A stretch of DNA of 64,000 nucleotides from NCBI RefSeq assembly GCF_963169125.1, contig NC_084796.1:85519888-85583887 (forward strand). Direction: 5' to 3'. Positions 48,400-59,559 of this stretch are shown here, piece after piece (within the stretch, counting starts at the first letter, position 1; each line of letters opens with the position of its first letter). The translations under genes and the position numbers were made by a program. Source of the stretch: Humulus lupulus (Eukaryota; Streptophyta; Magnoliopsida; Rosales; Cannabaceae). The notes under the pieces were generated by a model. That model was not told the DNA's origin, did no database searches, and was given only the letters and a program-made list of their open reading frames with translations.

Positions 48400-48600
48400 A
48401 CTTTCAATGTCTCCCACTGGGAGACGTGGGAAGTGACTCACCTCTCCCAATGGGAGACGTTGGATGTCTCCTAGGGACTTCCTAGAGACATCCAACGTCT
48501 CCCAATGGGAGACGTGGGATATATACCTACAATGACCCTAGCAACAACGTCTCCCCAGTTGGGAGACATTGTAGACTTTCAATGTCTCCCAAATAAAGTC
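48400..48600. repeat. CACTA right subterminal repeats
   Basis: Copies of tcccactgggagacg, ccaatgggagacg and gttgggagaca mirror those of the left end. Confidence 0.8.
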
Positions 48601-48628
48601 ATAAAACTCTTATTTTCTTGTAGTGACC

Positions 48629-49178
48629 GGAACATTGGATAGCAATTAAGCATATCCTGAAGTATTTGAGATGGACTAGGGATTATATGTTAGTGTACAA
48701 GGGTGGTGTTCTGAACCCTGTAGGATACACCGATTCAGATTTTTAGACTGATGTCGATGACAGGAAGTCTATTTCTAGAATGGTGTTTACTCTTGGGGGT
48801 GGAGCTGTGATTTGGAGGAGCGTAAAGCTGTCTGCAATCTCAGATTCCACCACGGAGGCTGAGTACATAGCCGCGTCTGAAGTAGCTAAGGAAATGGTCT
48901 GGCTAAAGAAGTTCTATTCGGATCTTGGTGTTATTCCAGAAATGGATAAACTGCTTGTGTTCTTTTGTGACAATATAGGAGCGATAACCAACTCGAAAGA
49001 ACCTCGAAGTCCCAAGAGATGTGAGCATATAGAAAGGAAGTATCACATTATTCGAGAATATGTGGCCAGGGGAGATGTGAAGGTTATGAAGATTGCAACT
49101 GAAGACAATCTTGCGGATCCGTTTACAAAGACACTACCAGAAGCTACATTTGATAGCATATCAAGGAAATGTGATTAG
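48629..49178 (+). pseudogene. copia RNase H, 3' part of pol
   Basis: The frame resumes after the CACTA element with AIKHILKYLRWTRDYMLVY and GYTDSDF (catalytic Asp). A TAG near 48746 stands where Trp or Gln is expected. Then VFTLGGGAVIWRSVKLSAIS, STTEAEYIAASEVAKEMVWL (catalytic Glu), DNIGAI (catalytic Asp) and HIERKYHIIREY lead to the stop at 49178. These are the canonical motifs of plant copia RNase H. Confidence 0.88.
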
Positions 49179-49218
49179 TAGAATTAAGGCATTAGTTTCA
49201 ATTAGTGCAAGTGGGAGT

Positions 49219-51064
49219 TTTTTGTGTTTTATGCCCTAATTAAAATCCAAATTCTTTGTAATCTCATTTTATTATCAATAAAAGAATAGAAATCATTTTT
49301 TTGACTTGGTCAATCACTTTTCTCACATGTTTTATTTTCATGATTATTTGTTTAATATAAACTTCTATTAAATCCCGAGCATATAGCTAATCTTATTTAT
49401 AGTGACGTAATCACAGTGGAATATAAATATGATTATATGTTCAAAATAAGTTAGTCCTAAGATTAGTCAGTGCACAGGATTTACACTGACTTGCCAATCT
49501 ATGATATGATCTACTTACACATTACAGTGTTATAAATTTTCAGAACATTAGCAAAGTAGAAAAGATCGGGTGTATTTGTTACATCAGACAGGACCGATAT
49601 TGACAGTTGATAAGATAAGTAAACATACAGTTATTATCTATTCTAGTCATATCATATAGTTGACCATAGGTCAATTCAATCTCAATTCTGAGTGGTTAGT
49701 ATTCTAACTGATTGTATTATTTGAGTTCTTTGACTTGTTCGTTACCAGCTTACCCTACGGACTAGCCCATACTTACATCTTGGGAACTCGGTAGTATAAT
49801 TGAGTGGGAGTGTTAATCATAGACATGAACATCTATAGCTTCTGATGAAGAAGTGAAACGATGGTTTCCTTTTAGTTTGGTTCAAGGTGTTAAATGATAT
49901 AGATCTCATTTCAGTAAATAAATTAGTTTACTGAAATATCATTTACAAGGAACTAAGTGTTTTAAGGATAAAATACAATGAGGGGTAAAACGATATTTTA
50001 GTCCTATCTCATTGTAGACCATCTATAGAGGATTGAGTGACAATTGTGGATGTAACAATGGATAATTAATAGCGTATCTATATTTGTTATAGAGCGTTCT
50101 ATGAATTCAAGAGTGCAATTCCAAGTCTATAGTGGAGTCACGAGGAATTAATAAGTTAGTAAATTTATTTGTTAGATTTATGATAACTTATTGGAGCTTG
50201 ATTTCATAGGCCCATGGTCCCCATTGTCCCTTGGATAAAATCATCTAGATAGTCTCAATTAATTGATTTAATTATCAATTAGAATGATCAAAGTTGATCA
50301 GGTCAATTTTGGATAGTTTCACAGAGTTATGTAATTTAGAGAAGAAAAGAGAAATTATGGCAGATTTATTAATTAAGATAAATTGGTATCTAAATTAATA
50401 AATAAGTTTAAATCAAGGTTCAAATTATAAATAATTAATTTGATAAAAGATTTAAATGATTATTTAATTAATTTAATCAATAGAAAATAATACAAGCCTT
50501 GATTAAATCCAATGGGCTTATAATCAAATGAGAAATTTCACAGGCCTAAAGCCCATGATAATTTCGACCTAGTGCTTTAAAATGGCTAGTATTTTATTGA
50601 TTTTTAATTAAATTAAATGGCATAATTGAGTCTATAAAAGGAGTGCTTAGAGAGAAGTCAAAGCATAAGTTTAATCACTGGTTTTCTGATAGTTTTAGAT
50701 TCTCTCTAAACACAAGTCATTTTCTAATCCTCTTTGTTATTTTCTCTTCTTCTCTCTATATCTATCTCATGTGTTGAGAATTGCCCACACTAGTCTAGGT
50801 GATTCTAAGCATACATTGGAAGACTGTGAAGAAAATAGAAGATCGGTTCAGTTTCTTGATAATACTCTGCGACAGAGAGGATACAAGAGTTAGAGAAACT
50901 GAATGAATGACTCTTTCATTCCGCTGCGTATACTGTAAGTATTCTTGTCTTTGTTTCTCTTTGAATTCAATTTTAGAAACATGTTCTAGGTTATCTCATA
51001 TTAATTTGTTTAATATTAGATCTACATAAAAATAAATAAAGATTCTGTATAAGTTTTCCTAACA
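49219..51064 (+). repeat. copia 3' LTR (1846 bp)
   Basis: It follows the polypurine tract caagtgggag (49208-49218). The expected TGTTG start reads TTTTT, so the tip is mutated. The end ttttcctaaca is intact. Confidence 0.92.
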
Positions 51065-51994
51065 AGGATTGCTTGGGGAAAAGCTTAGCATTGTTTGGGG
51101 CAACAAAGGTATCGATTTCTATCCTTAATCCTATGTGTTTTCTCTGGTTTTAGATAAGTTTTAGAGTTTGAAAACTCAATTCTGAATTTGGAGATTTCGT
51201 GAGCTTTTGGCCAAGTTTAAGCTTGGGTTTTGTTGGTATTGAAGTTCTGAGTTGATTGGGAACTTTGTTTTCAAGATTCAGCTATGTTGAGATTTGGCTT
51301 GAAGAAAATAGGGAAAATTGGGTTTCATGTCGAGTTGCGACCCTGTTCTTGGGACGCCGCAACTCTTATGAACAAGGAGGAGGAGGAGGTGCTGAACCTC
51401 TATTTTGAGTCGCGGCACCTGTAGGGAGCGTCGCGGGGCATGTAGTCCAGAGGAGAGCCCTTGGGCTCTCTAACTTGAAGTGGGCTACGGCTCTTGGTCC
51501 TTGGGCCATGGAGCTTGAAAGGCTTTTGATCCCCAAGAAGTTTTGAGTTCAGGAAGTCAAACCTAAAGGCTTGGGATCAATTCTACTACCCAGTTTAGTG
51601 GAATTTGACATCTCGGAGGCTAGGACTCAGTCTAGAAGCCTTTATTCACTTGTTATTGATGGGATTCTATACTATGGTTGTGACTATGTTATCACTAGGG
51701 TCTCGGAACCAGGATCATGCTCGAGGGTCGTTCTTATTGTACATTGCACTCGGACCTAAGGTAAGAAAACTACACCCAGCCTGCGTTTAGGGCTTGGCCC
51801 GGTTATAGTACAGGATTGATATTATGTTGAGAATGTTTTATTAAACATATTAAATGTGTTGTACATATGTAATATGATAACCGCTAGTCTATCTATCTGA
51901 TTGGGAAGCTCAGTTTATAAGCTGAAGATTTATCTATGTTATCTGATGAAGTGCTTGGCTTAATAGTCAAGGGTATAGCTGGTTCTAAAGGATT

Positions 51995-52160
51995 CGACTT
52001 ATAAGTCAAAGGTTAAAAGACTCGACTTATCACTCAAAGGTTAAAGACTCGACTTATCAGTCGAAGGTTAAAAGACTCGACTTATTAGTTGAAGGTTAAG
52101 GGACTCAACTTATGAGTCGAGAGTTTAAAGGCTCGGCTTAGGAGTTGAGGGCGGAAATAG
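51995..52160. repeat. 29-30-bp tandem repeat in solo LTR C
   Basis: About five to six units share the core gactcgacttatcagtcgaa, with gradual decay toward caacttatgagtcgaga. Confidence 0.8.
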
Positions 52161-53060
52161 CGTGTTGAACGCTGGTCTATATGGTTAAGCCAACGCGGAA
52201 GTGAGATATACGCTTGAACGCCCCTAGGGTCACTTGGAATGTTAAGAATCAGACCTACTTGGCCAGCTCTAAGGCTGGTTATATGAAAGATGGGAAATAG
52301 GCCCTAGTGTGACTCTATAGTCATTTATCTAGGTTGGTTGCATGCATGAGTAGGGTTATTACTGCTAGTCATGCTAATTATGAACCTGTGATTTGGTAAT
52401 GTACTGCTTCTAAACATGATTATGTTTTCTTGTTGAGCCTCGGCTCACGAGTGCTAAATGGTGCAAGGAAAATTTGGAACAGCCATGAATTGGAGAGCTT
52501 CAGCGGCGGAGTGTACATATGCGGCCTGCTTTTCCGTCACGACTGAGGTTATCAGTTGGAACTAGGGTTGGACCCTGATTTTGCCGCCTAGGTCGGCTTT
52601 TGTATACATTTTTGGGTTTGTAACCATTTCAAACTATGTTGGGATCACATGTATGGAATTCAAACTCTTTTAATGAAATAGTTGACTTTTGACCAAAATT
52701 TTTAGTACCTAAACTTGTGGTTAGTTTTAATTACACAATTTAAGCCCAAATGACTCATTTAGCAACTTATGTACTATTTAAATTACATAGTGTAACAGTC
52801 CTGGAATAGGAGGACGTTAGAATCTTATAATAAGATTGTTTAACCCAAAATTGGACATGATGATGTGGCATATGAAAAGGACACATGGCAGTAGAAAGTA
52901 TTAAGTTTGTGTGTACTGGTTGATCTGCATGATTTGGTCGAATGTACTTAATCAACATAAAGGAAGCTATCCACATTGAAGAGATTGGTTTATTTAATCC
53001 AGGCCCTTGGATCTCAAACTGATCTAATTGTGTGGCCTAGATTGGTTCCCGAAGTTTACG

Positions 53061-53068
53061 TATAAAAA
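53061..53068 (+). promoter_or_regulatory. TATA-like box upstream of the + strand gene in element 3
   Basis: The sequence tataaaaagg lies in a promoter-like context: cccttggatctc upstream and a pyrimidine-rich leader downstream (cctcttctttcttctc). It is about 720 bases from the ATG at 53785, so a leader intron is likely. Confidence 0.45.
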
Positions 53069-53784
53069 GGAGAACTAAGCCTGAACCTTACAACCTTTGC
53101 ATTCAAATTTTTTCCTCTTCTTTCTTCTCAAAATACTTTTAGAGCTTCTACGTTCCATCATTTTCCAAAAGCTTCCAGGTCGTTACCTCCGATGTTGTTA
53201 CCATTTCCTCCATTGAAAAACCAAACTATAAGTATCTTTATACCCAGTATAAATTTCATCTTCTTATTTTTCAATAAGTGGTGTGAAATTTTCTAGATTA
53301 TTTTCTTACTTCGGTTCTGTGTGAGTTTAGTATGGGATTTTTTGTTAGGACCAAAAATAATAGTACTGGGATTGATTAGAAATAATGCAAAAAAAAAAAG
53401 AAACAGTTGATTTTTTAGGTTTTCTGGCTTTGAAAGAGGATTGTTTGAGTATGTGAATGTGAAGATTTGAGGGTTTTCAGGTTCAGTTCTGGGTAGCTTA
53501 AGGGTTACGATTTCTCAATTGGTTTTGCATTAAACCACTTTCCAAAAAGGTATTGAGTCTGACCCACGAATCCTAAAGTATCAGGGGTTTCCCGAGGTTA
53601 CAGCACATGGTTACTAACCGCGCGTGCGCACACACATTGGCGCTAGGGGAAATCTTAGCTCATATATATCTTAGGTTGAATAGATCAAATCCAAACCCTT
53701 GGGTTTCCATACATTTATCATCGTAGCAAGGTTTTCTCTTAGGCCGCCTCTAACAGGCCACTTTGTCACCGGGCGAGCTAAATT

Positions 53785-55090
53785 ATGGCTAACCAGAAGA
53801 AGTCAGAGGCAAGCTCCTCTTCCCAAAGTAAGAATAAGGGTAAGAAAATTTCATTAGAGACCCATATTCCTTACTTTGACCCAGAAGTGGATAGGGAGAT
53901 CATGGTTGACCCCAATGCCTTCTTTGAGGCTGAGCATATCGAATCCCAGATAAAGACTCAAGGCAAGGTGAATAAAATTTTACTGAGTCACGGGATCGAG
54001 TTGAGGTCTGACGGTCTTGTTGCCCGCCCTCTGCTGGAGGGAGAGCGGAGTTGCACTCTACTTCAATACGACTTCGGGGCTTGGAGTGATGAGCACCTGA
54101 ATGCAGGTGCCTTTCTTTCCTTGGATCAGTATTTTGTTGATTTTTTAAACTATGTTGAAATGGCCCTGTTCCAGCTCCCCCTAAAATTCATACTAACTTT
54201 GGAAGGGCTAAAATATCTATTTTTGAAGCACGAGTGCGAGGTCCCCACCCCCGCCGATATTATGTACTTCTTTTTCCTTAAGAATCCCGAGTCAAAGGGA
54301 TGAGGGGATGGCTTCTACTACCTCACCCGATTCCCCAACACAGTTTCCATCATCAACCTCCCTAGACACCGAATGACTACAATGACAATTTCTTTTTGTC
54401 AAACGGGTTCAAGAACTACGCCCATCGATATTTCAACACTCCTCGTAAGTTTCTAAGATCCTTGAACCTTGTACTTGAATTCCTTCTCAACTAAGTTTAA
54501 ACATATTCTGATCGATTTGTTACCTTGTGCAACTATATATAAGAGAACAGGGTGGTCAGAGACCCTCAGAGATCAATATGAGACTCTGGCTCGTATTCCT
54601 GCCAAGGAGAAAGAGTTCTGGATGGTGGTGAATGATGCCACCATGGTGTCCTGCAAGCTGATCTGAAAAGATTAGGCACTAGCCATCATAGCTCTAGGCC
54701 CCCTCATCGAGGTGATTCGACAGCGGGATCAACTTCAGCTTGAGGTTAACGATCTTGAGGAGAAGCTTGCGGAGGTTGAGAGTCTCAAGCAGAGGCTTAC
54801 GAAGGTTGAGAGTCTCAAGCAGAGGCTTGCAAAGGTTGAGGCCAAATCCAAAGAGGATGATGCTGAAGTGGAGAACTCTTTAGAAGAAATGTTCTATTGG
54901 GTCTAGGTGTATAACTAGGAAGGGGACTTCTCATTCCTGGACGCAGAAGTTTGGGGGCACTACCTTGCCAAGTTCAAGGACAGGTTATCAAAGGAGCCCG
55001 CAGACACAACCAACGCTTTTGGAGCTACGGTAGATGTCGAGGAGGAAGTAGTGTCATCCCAGAGGCAAGTCACCAGAGCTCGGTAATGAA
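53785..55090 (+). pseudogene. Antisense gene of Tat element 3 (Transposase_28-like head, coiled-coil tail)
   Basis: ATG 53785 starts a Ser/Lys-rich N-terminus (MANQKKSEASSSSQSKNKGK), then YFDPEVDREIMVDPNAFFEA and LLSHGIELRSDGLVARPLL. The shared core GAFLSLDQYFVDFLNY follows, up to a stop at 54301-54303. Homologous coding continues in pieces: TGWSETLRDQYETLARIPAK (near 54550) and a heptad repeat, VESLKQRLTKVESLKQRLAK (54712-54906), with three near-identical units. The gene reads opposite to pol of the same element and ends about 580 bases before the G-run motif. Its organisation matches the antisense genes of elements 1 and 2. Unknown function; broken. Confidence 0.6.
54769..54843 (+). repeat. 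Tandem coiled-coil codon repeat
   Basis: The 30-base word encoding VESLKQRL(T/A)K occurs twice, with a related unit just before (EEKLAEVESLKQRL). It lengthens the heptad repeat of the antisense gene. Confidence 0.7.
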
Positions 55091-55900
55091 TGAGGACCTC
55101 TCTTATAGATGTATATATATCTTTTTTTATTATTTTACTTTAGGCCTGGAGCCTTTTCTTTGTAGGCCTTTTAGGCCTAGACAATTTCCAATTGAGTTAT
55201 TCATATACATGTGTTAGTATATGTTCATTAATTTATTATCTATTTTTGTTCCCCTTCATCTATTATTTTTTCATGTTTATTAACCTTAAGTCCTTGTACA
55301 TTTGCATAGTCATAGAGGTAAACTTTAGATCAAGATGAGTGCCTGATAACTTGACCAGTTAATTATGGCCAATGACCTAGTTATAACCAGCAATTTGTGC
55401 ACCTAATAGCGTTATACATGTTAGGAATCAAGCCTCAGACCTGGTTATAATCATGACTTTGTTCGCCTAATAGCATTATACTTGTTAGGAATTATGCCTC
55501 GGACCTGGTTATATCCAAGATTTCCTAGTTGAATTCTAGGTTTTGTTTCATTGAATTTTCTTTAACTTAGTTTATATTCGGAATTTATTTGAAAATTCGA
55601 GCTTTAAAAAGTCGTAGAATAATAAATTTTCCAAATTTTAAGATTCACAAATTCACTCTTTGAGGGTTATATGCCCCCAAGCGATCAGAATTTATGAATA
55701 TTCTAGGTCACTTTTACAAAATGGCACGTGATGCATCACAAGAATAAAATAAAAATATTTGTTCTACGTTTAAATTATGTAGCAATCCATTGCTATTAAA
55801 ATAGAATGACTTTTATAAATAAGTCTTACACAGAAAAATACTAAAAGCATTAAAAATTGACAAAGTCGTCCTATTACTGATAGTATTTCTTAAGATGTAG
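55091..55900. other. Spacer of element 3 between antisense gene and pol
   Basis: No gene. Two near-copies of a 68-70-bp unit (gacctagttataaccag, then cacctaatagcgttatacat) occur near 55374-55510. It carries the G-run motif at 55672-55682. Confidence 0.55.
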
Positions 55901-56876
55901 AGCATTCCATGTTCATGGGACCAACTCCCCACTTAACTGAGCTAGTTTGAAGGTTCCTTCGGAGCAATATGAGACTCTGGCTCGTATTCCAGTTCAGTCC
56001 CAACACACCATCTTTAGGATCTTTACTTGCCAAAAATACCTTTCGGAGCACTAAGTCACCAAGTCCGAGTCTGCGTCATTTTACCTTCGAGTTAAAGTAA
56101 CGAGTAATTCTCTGCTAATAATGGGGGTGTTGTAATTGTGACTCCTCCCATTTTTCCTTGATTAGGTCCGAGATGCATTGAGCAAGTCGTGGTTTCGATC
56201 TTGATCAAAGGTATTCTACCTATGTGATGTAACTAGTCCTTCAATTGGGAGTATAGCCTCACTTCCAAAGGTTAAAGAGAAAGGAGTGTGCCCTGTGGAG
56301 GTGCGATGTGAGGTCCTATAGACCCAAAGTACTTGCAGGAGCTGCTCAGTTCATAATCCCTTAGCTTCATCTAGTTGTTTCTTTAAACTCTCCTTTAGGG
56401 TTTTATTTACAGCCTCGACCTGCCCATTATCTTGCAGATATGCCACTAAATAAAAACTCTTGGTTATGCAGTACTTCTCACAAAATTTTGTGAAAAGATC
56501 ACTATCGAACTGAGTTCCGTTGTCAGACACGATCTTCTTTGGGAGCCCAAAATGATATATGATGTTCTTCACGATAAAATCGAGGACTCTCTTCGAGGTT
56601 ATGGTCGCTAAAGGCTCGGCCTCAACCCACTTTGTAAAGTAGTTGATGGCGACAACTGCATAGCAAACTCCTCCTTTTCCTGCTGGGAGTGAACCAATCA
56701 AGTCAATCCCCCATATTGCGAATGACCAGGGAGATGAATTCATGGTTAGCTCCATGAGTGATGCTCGAGAAATTGTGGCAAAGCATTAGCACTTATCACA
56801 TTTTTGGATGTATGAGGCGGAGTCTTTTTTGGGCGTAGGCCAAAAATAGCCCTGCCTCAATATCTGTAGAGCCAGG
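55900..56876 (-). pseudogene. gypsy integrase of element 3, distal part
   Basis: On the - strand, the zinc-binding remnant DSASYIQKCDKC is followed by the core at 56755-56351: Asp in IWGIDLIGSLP, Asp in IVSDNGTQFD and Glu in NGQVEAVNKTL, with spacing of 35. All three catalytic residues remain. Further left, VYRTSHRTSTGHTPFSL and a decayed C-terminus with several stops continue to about 55930. The N-terminal part is separated by solo LTR D and resumes at 62041. Confidence 0.82.
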
Positions 56877-57674
56877 TGTAACGACCCAACGAATACAAGA
56901 CCAAAAACATGCAGAAACTTAAACTTTTAATTTAAATCATTATATCAAAAATCTATATAAAAAAAACTTTTAATAAAATACTGAGTGTGCACACTTTTAG
57001 TTTAGCAAACAGAATAACAACTAATCTTCCACAGAGTTATAGCAAAAAAAATGTCATAAAATAAATAACAAACTCCCAGCTTTTTCTTTTCAAAATGGTG
57101 TTCCATCAAAAACCTCCCCAGGTCGGACCACATGTACATATCCGCAAGCAGACTCTGACTCACTGCTCCACCTTGCTTTTGCACTTACCTACAACATGAA
57201 TAACTAGGTCAGCGACAACTGTTAGTAAGAATAGCCTTACACACATAAGTATACTAAAACCCAGTAACAGGTTGACCTAAGGTAGTTATAACTACCAATC
57301 ACTAGGGTATGGGATAAGTCTCAACCCTACCATACAATTTTGCAAGTAATAAACATAACAGATATCAACACTTTGATTGCACTCAACAACCAATTTGTTA
57401 CATAACATAAATAACCTGCACTCAGAAAATTCCCAGACACATTCAATATAGATAACCATATCTGAATAATAACTTTGGTTGTTTCTAACAACCAATTTCA
57501 CACATAACACAATAACCTGAACTCAGAAAATTCTCAGAACACACGATATATCACTCATATCATAATATCCTGCACTCAAAAGATTCTCAGAATATTCAAG
57601 ATATATTTAACACACATCATGACTAAGCAATTAAATTATCAACAAGGGATTCGACCTCAACCTGGTTCCACCGT

Positions 57675-58015
57675 TAATGTCCTGGCTCCAACCCGTACTT
57701 TATTACCATTGTCCTGGCTCCAATCCGGACTATAAATTTACCATGTCCTGGCTCCAACCTGGACTATATATTCATCATGTCCTAGCTTCCACCCGGACTA
57801 CATATTGACCATGTCTTGGCTCCTGCCCAGACTATATTCTTACCATGTACTAGCTCCATTCTGACCTATATTCTTACCATGTCCTGGCTCCAACCTGGAC
57901 TGTATTCTTACCGTGTTCTGGCTCTAACCCGGACTATATTCTTATCGTGTTCTGGCTCCAACCCAGACTATATTATTCTAAGGCTCTGGCTTCAACCTGA
58001 ACCTACTTACCATTT
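57675..58015. repeat. 34-bp tandem array in solo LTR D
   Basis: About ten units share gtcctggctccaaccc and ggactatattcttacc. Starts fall near 57680, 57711, 57744, 57779, 57813, 57847, 57881, 57914, 57948 and 57983, which gives a 31-35-bp period. Confidence 0.88.
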
Positions 58016-58518
58016 AGCCACATAATACAAAAGAATTGCAAGAGTGGGTATTAAGCATACCCTGGTCTTAATGACCCAAACAAAACTAGTGTAATCTTCT
58101 ACTACAAGCACACACTAGTATATTCATGTTATATCCAAGAAGGGAAAGGCTAACTTACTTGGAATCCTTAGTTCCCAGCTGGATCTTTAACACCGCTATT
58201 CATTTTCCCTTTTGCGGTTACTGTAATTAATACAATGTACTCAAATTAAACTATGACATATTCTTATAGCTAATATTCTATGATAGCTACATGAAATAAA
58301 TTCGTAGAGACTCTATACTATAGCCTCTTATACTCTTCACAGTGTATAAGGCCGAATTTCATTTCAGTCTTTACGGTATCATAAGAAAATTGGCCTCACC
58401 ACAACACGCTCTTCATGCTGTGTATTATAATATCCTTTGAATGAAGAACTCTCTTTATAGATAACTCGTATTTTGGTTTTTAGAAAAAAGAGTTTTAAAC
58501 AACTCTTATCTTTAGAAA

Positions 58519-59559
58519 TGTTGTCCATTTTTTCTACCTTGAACACGTGGCATGGTCAAATGGGCTTCATGGGCTCTCAAGAAAGGCCCGGGTCCAACAA
58601 GGCCCAGCGAACAATGAACAACCAAACCCTATAGGCTCGGACCATGCTAAGCCCAATAATTAGTGAATAGCACAAGCATAGTAAGGGGTTAAAACATGAG
58701 ATGTAGGCCTGAACCAACTTCACGAGCGCACCCAATCTCCATCCTCTGGGATTTATATTGTGGTGGTGGATGGTCTATTCTAGGAGACGGATCCCATTAT
58801 GAGGGATCCAGATGAAGTTTCCAGGTCCATCTTCAACATTTCAACTCGCTATCAGGATGCGTCCTTCGATCCGTCGTTGCTAACGGATGTCTGCCTTGGT
58901 GAATGAACTCGGGTCTTGGTAAATGATCCTGGACATTGGTAAATTAACTTAGACCATACGTCTAGGTAGAACAAGATCAGTTCTTCATGCTGCTGATGTG
59001 TCCCCGAGAAATCCGGCAGTTGGTCTCCTCAACTAACACGTAGGGAGGGTATGCACGGAATGTATGATGTTCCTAGGGATCAGTTCTGCCACTACTTTGA
59101 CATATCCTGTCCCCCGAGTCCCCCTGAGGGCTCATGTGCATATGTCTGTATCAACGTACAACGGGCAGCTGTAAGGCTCTACCATCCTTAAGCTAGCTCA
59201 ATGGGCCTAGACTAAACCATCTGTAATCATGTTACACACTTTTATTATAGCTCCACTAGAGAGCATTTATGCTTATATCCTTATTGGGCCTAGATTATTC
59301 TAGCCCAAGTCACATGACCACCTATATATAGGATTTTTGCACTGTAGCAAGGATCCAATTTTTGTGTATGCATAAACACTGCTGAACTTGTAGAAAACCT
59401 TCATTGTTGAACTCTCTAAAGCTCAACACTATTGACTCGTGGACTAAGGCTCATTAATGCCCCAACCACGTAAAAATTGTGATCTTGTTCATTTCTTTGC
59501 CTTTCTTTCAAGCTCTTATTTCTTGATATATTTATAGTTTCTGAAAAACTCGGTAAACA
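58519..59559 (+). repeat. Solo LTR E (1041 bp), Tat-type
   Basis: It starts TGTTGTCC and ends ggtaaaca. The flanks agaaa (58514-58518) and agata (59560-59564) are a TSD with one mismatch. It shares acacgtggca near its start and gactcgtggactaaggctc with accacgtaaaaattg near its end with the LTR of element 1. A TATA-like tatatata is at 59323-59330. It is nested in solo LTR D. Confidence 0.75.

Larger units (their letters stand above)
45417..48625 (+). mobile_element. CACTA (En/Spm) transposon, 3209 bp
   Basis: The ends are CACTACAACAAA and ttttcttgtagtg, which are inverted, with 3-bp TSD acc at 45414-45416 and 48626-48628. The subterminal regions (45600-45890 and 48400-48600) carry many copies of a palindrome-like word, gtctcccagtgggagac. 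The single gene inside is only the transposase-associated part, so the element is non-autonomous. It interrupts the RT/RNase H of the copia element. Confidence 0.9.
35316..51064 (+). mobile_element. Ty1/copia retrotransposon with two nested insertions
   Basis: LTRs are at 35316-37164 and 49219-51064. The flanks gggat (35311-35315) and aggat (51065-51069) are a TSD with one mismatch. Internal order is primer site, long leader, gag, protease, integrase, RT, RNase H, with integrase before RT as in copia. It is split by solo LTR B (37479-39824) and by a CACTA element (45417-48625). Without these it is about 10.2 kb. Stops and frameshifts in every domain make it non-autonomous. Confidence 0.9.
34556..52821 (+). 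repeat. Solo LTR C, split by a copia element
   Basis: The left end TGTAACGTCCC (34556) and right end gacgttaga (52821; final CA mutated to GA) are flanked by a perfect TSD, atctt, at 34551-34555 and 52822-52826. Without the copia insertion it is about 2.5 kb and belongs to the same family as A and B (cccaaattacctaataagg at the 5' end). It is the only family member on the + strand. It carries a CT microsatellite, a palindromic module at 51330-51441 and 29-30-bp tandem units near 52000. Confidence 0.78.

Noticed and set aside
57675..58015. CRISPR-like array of regularly spaced repeats
   Set aside because: Units are contiguous 34-bp tandem repeats without unique spacers, inside a plant LTR; there are no cas-like genes.
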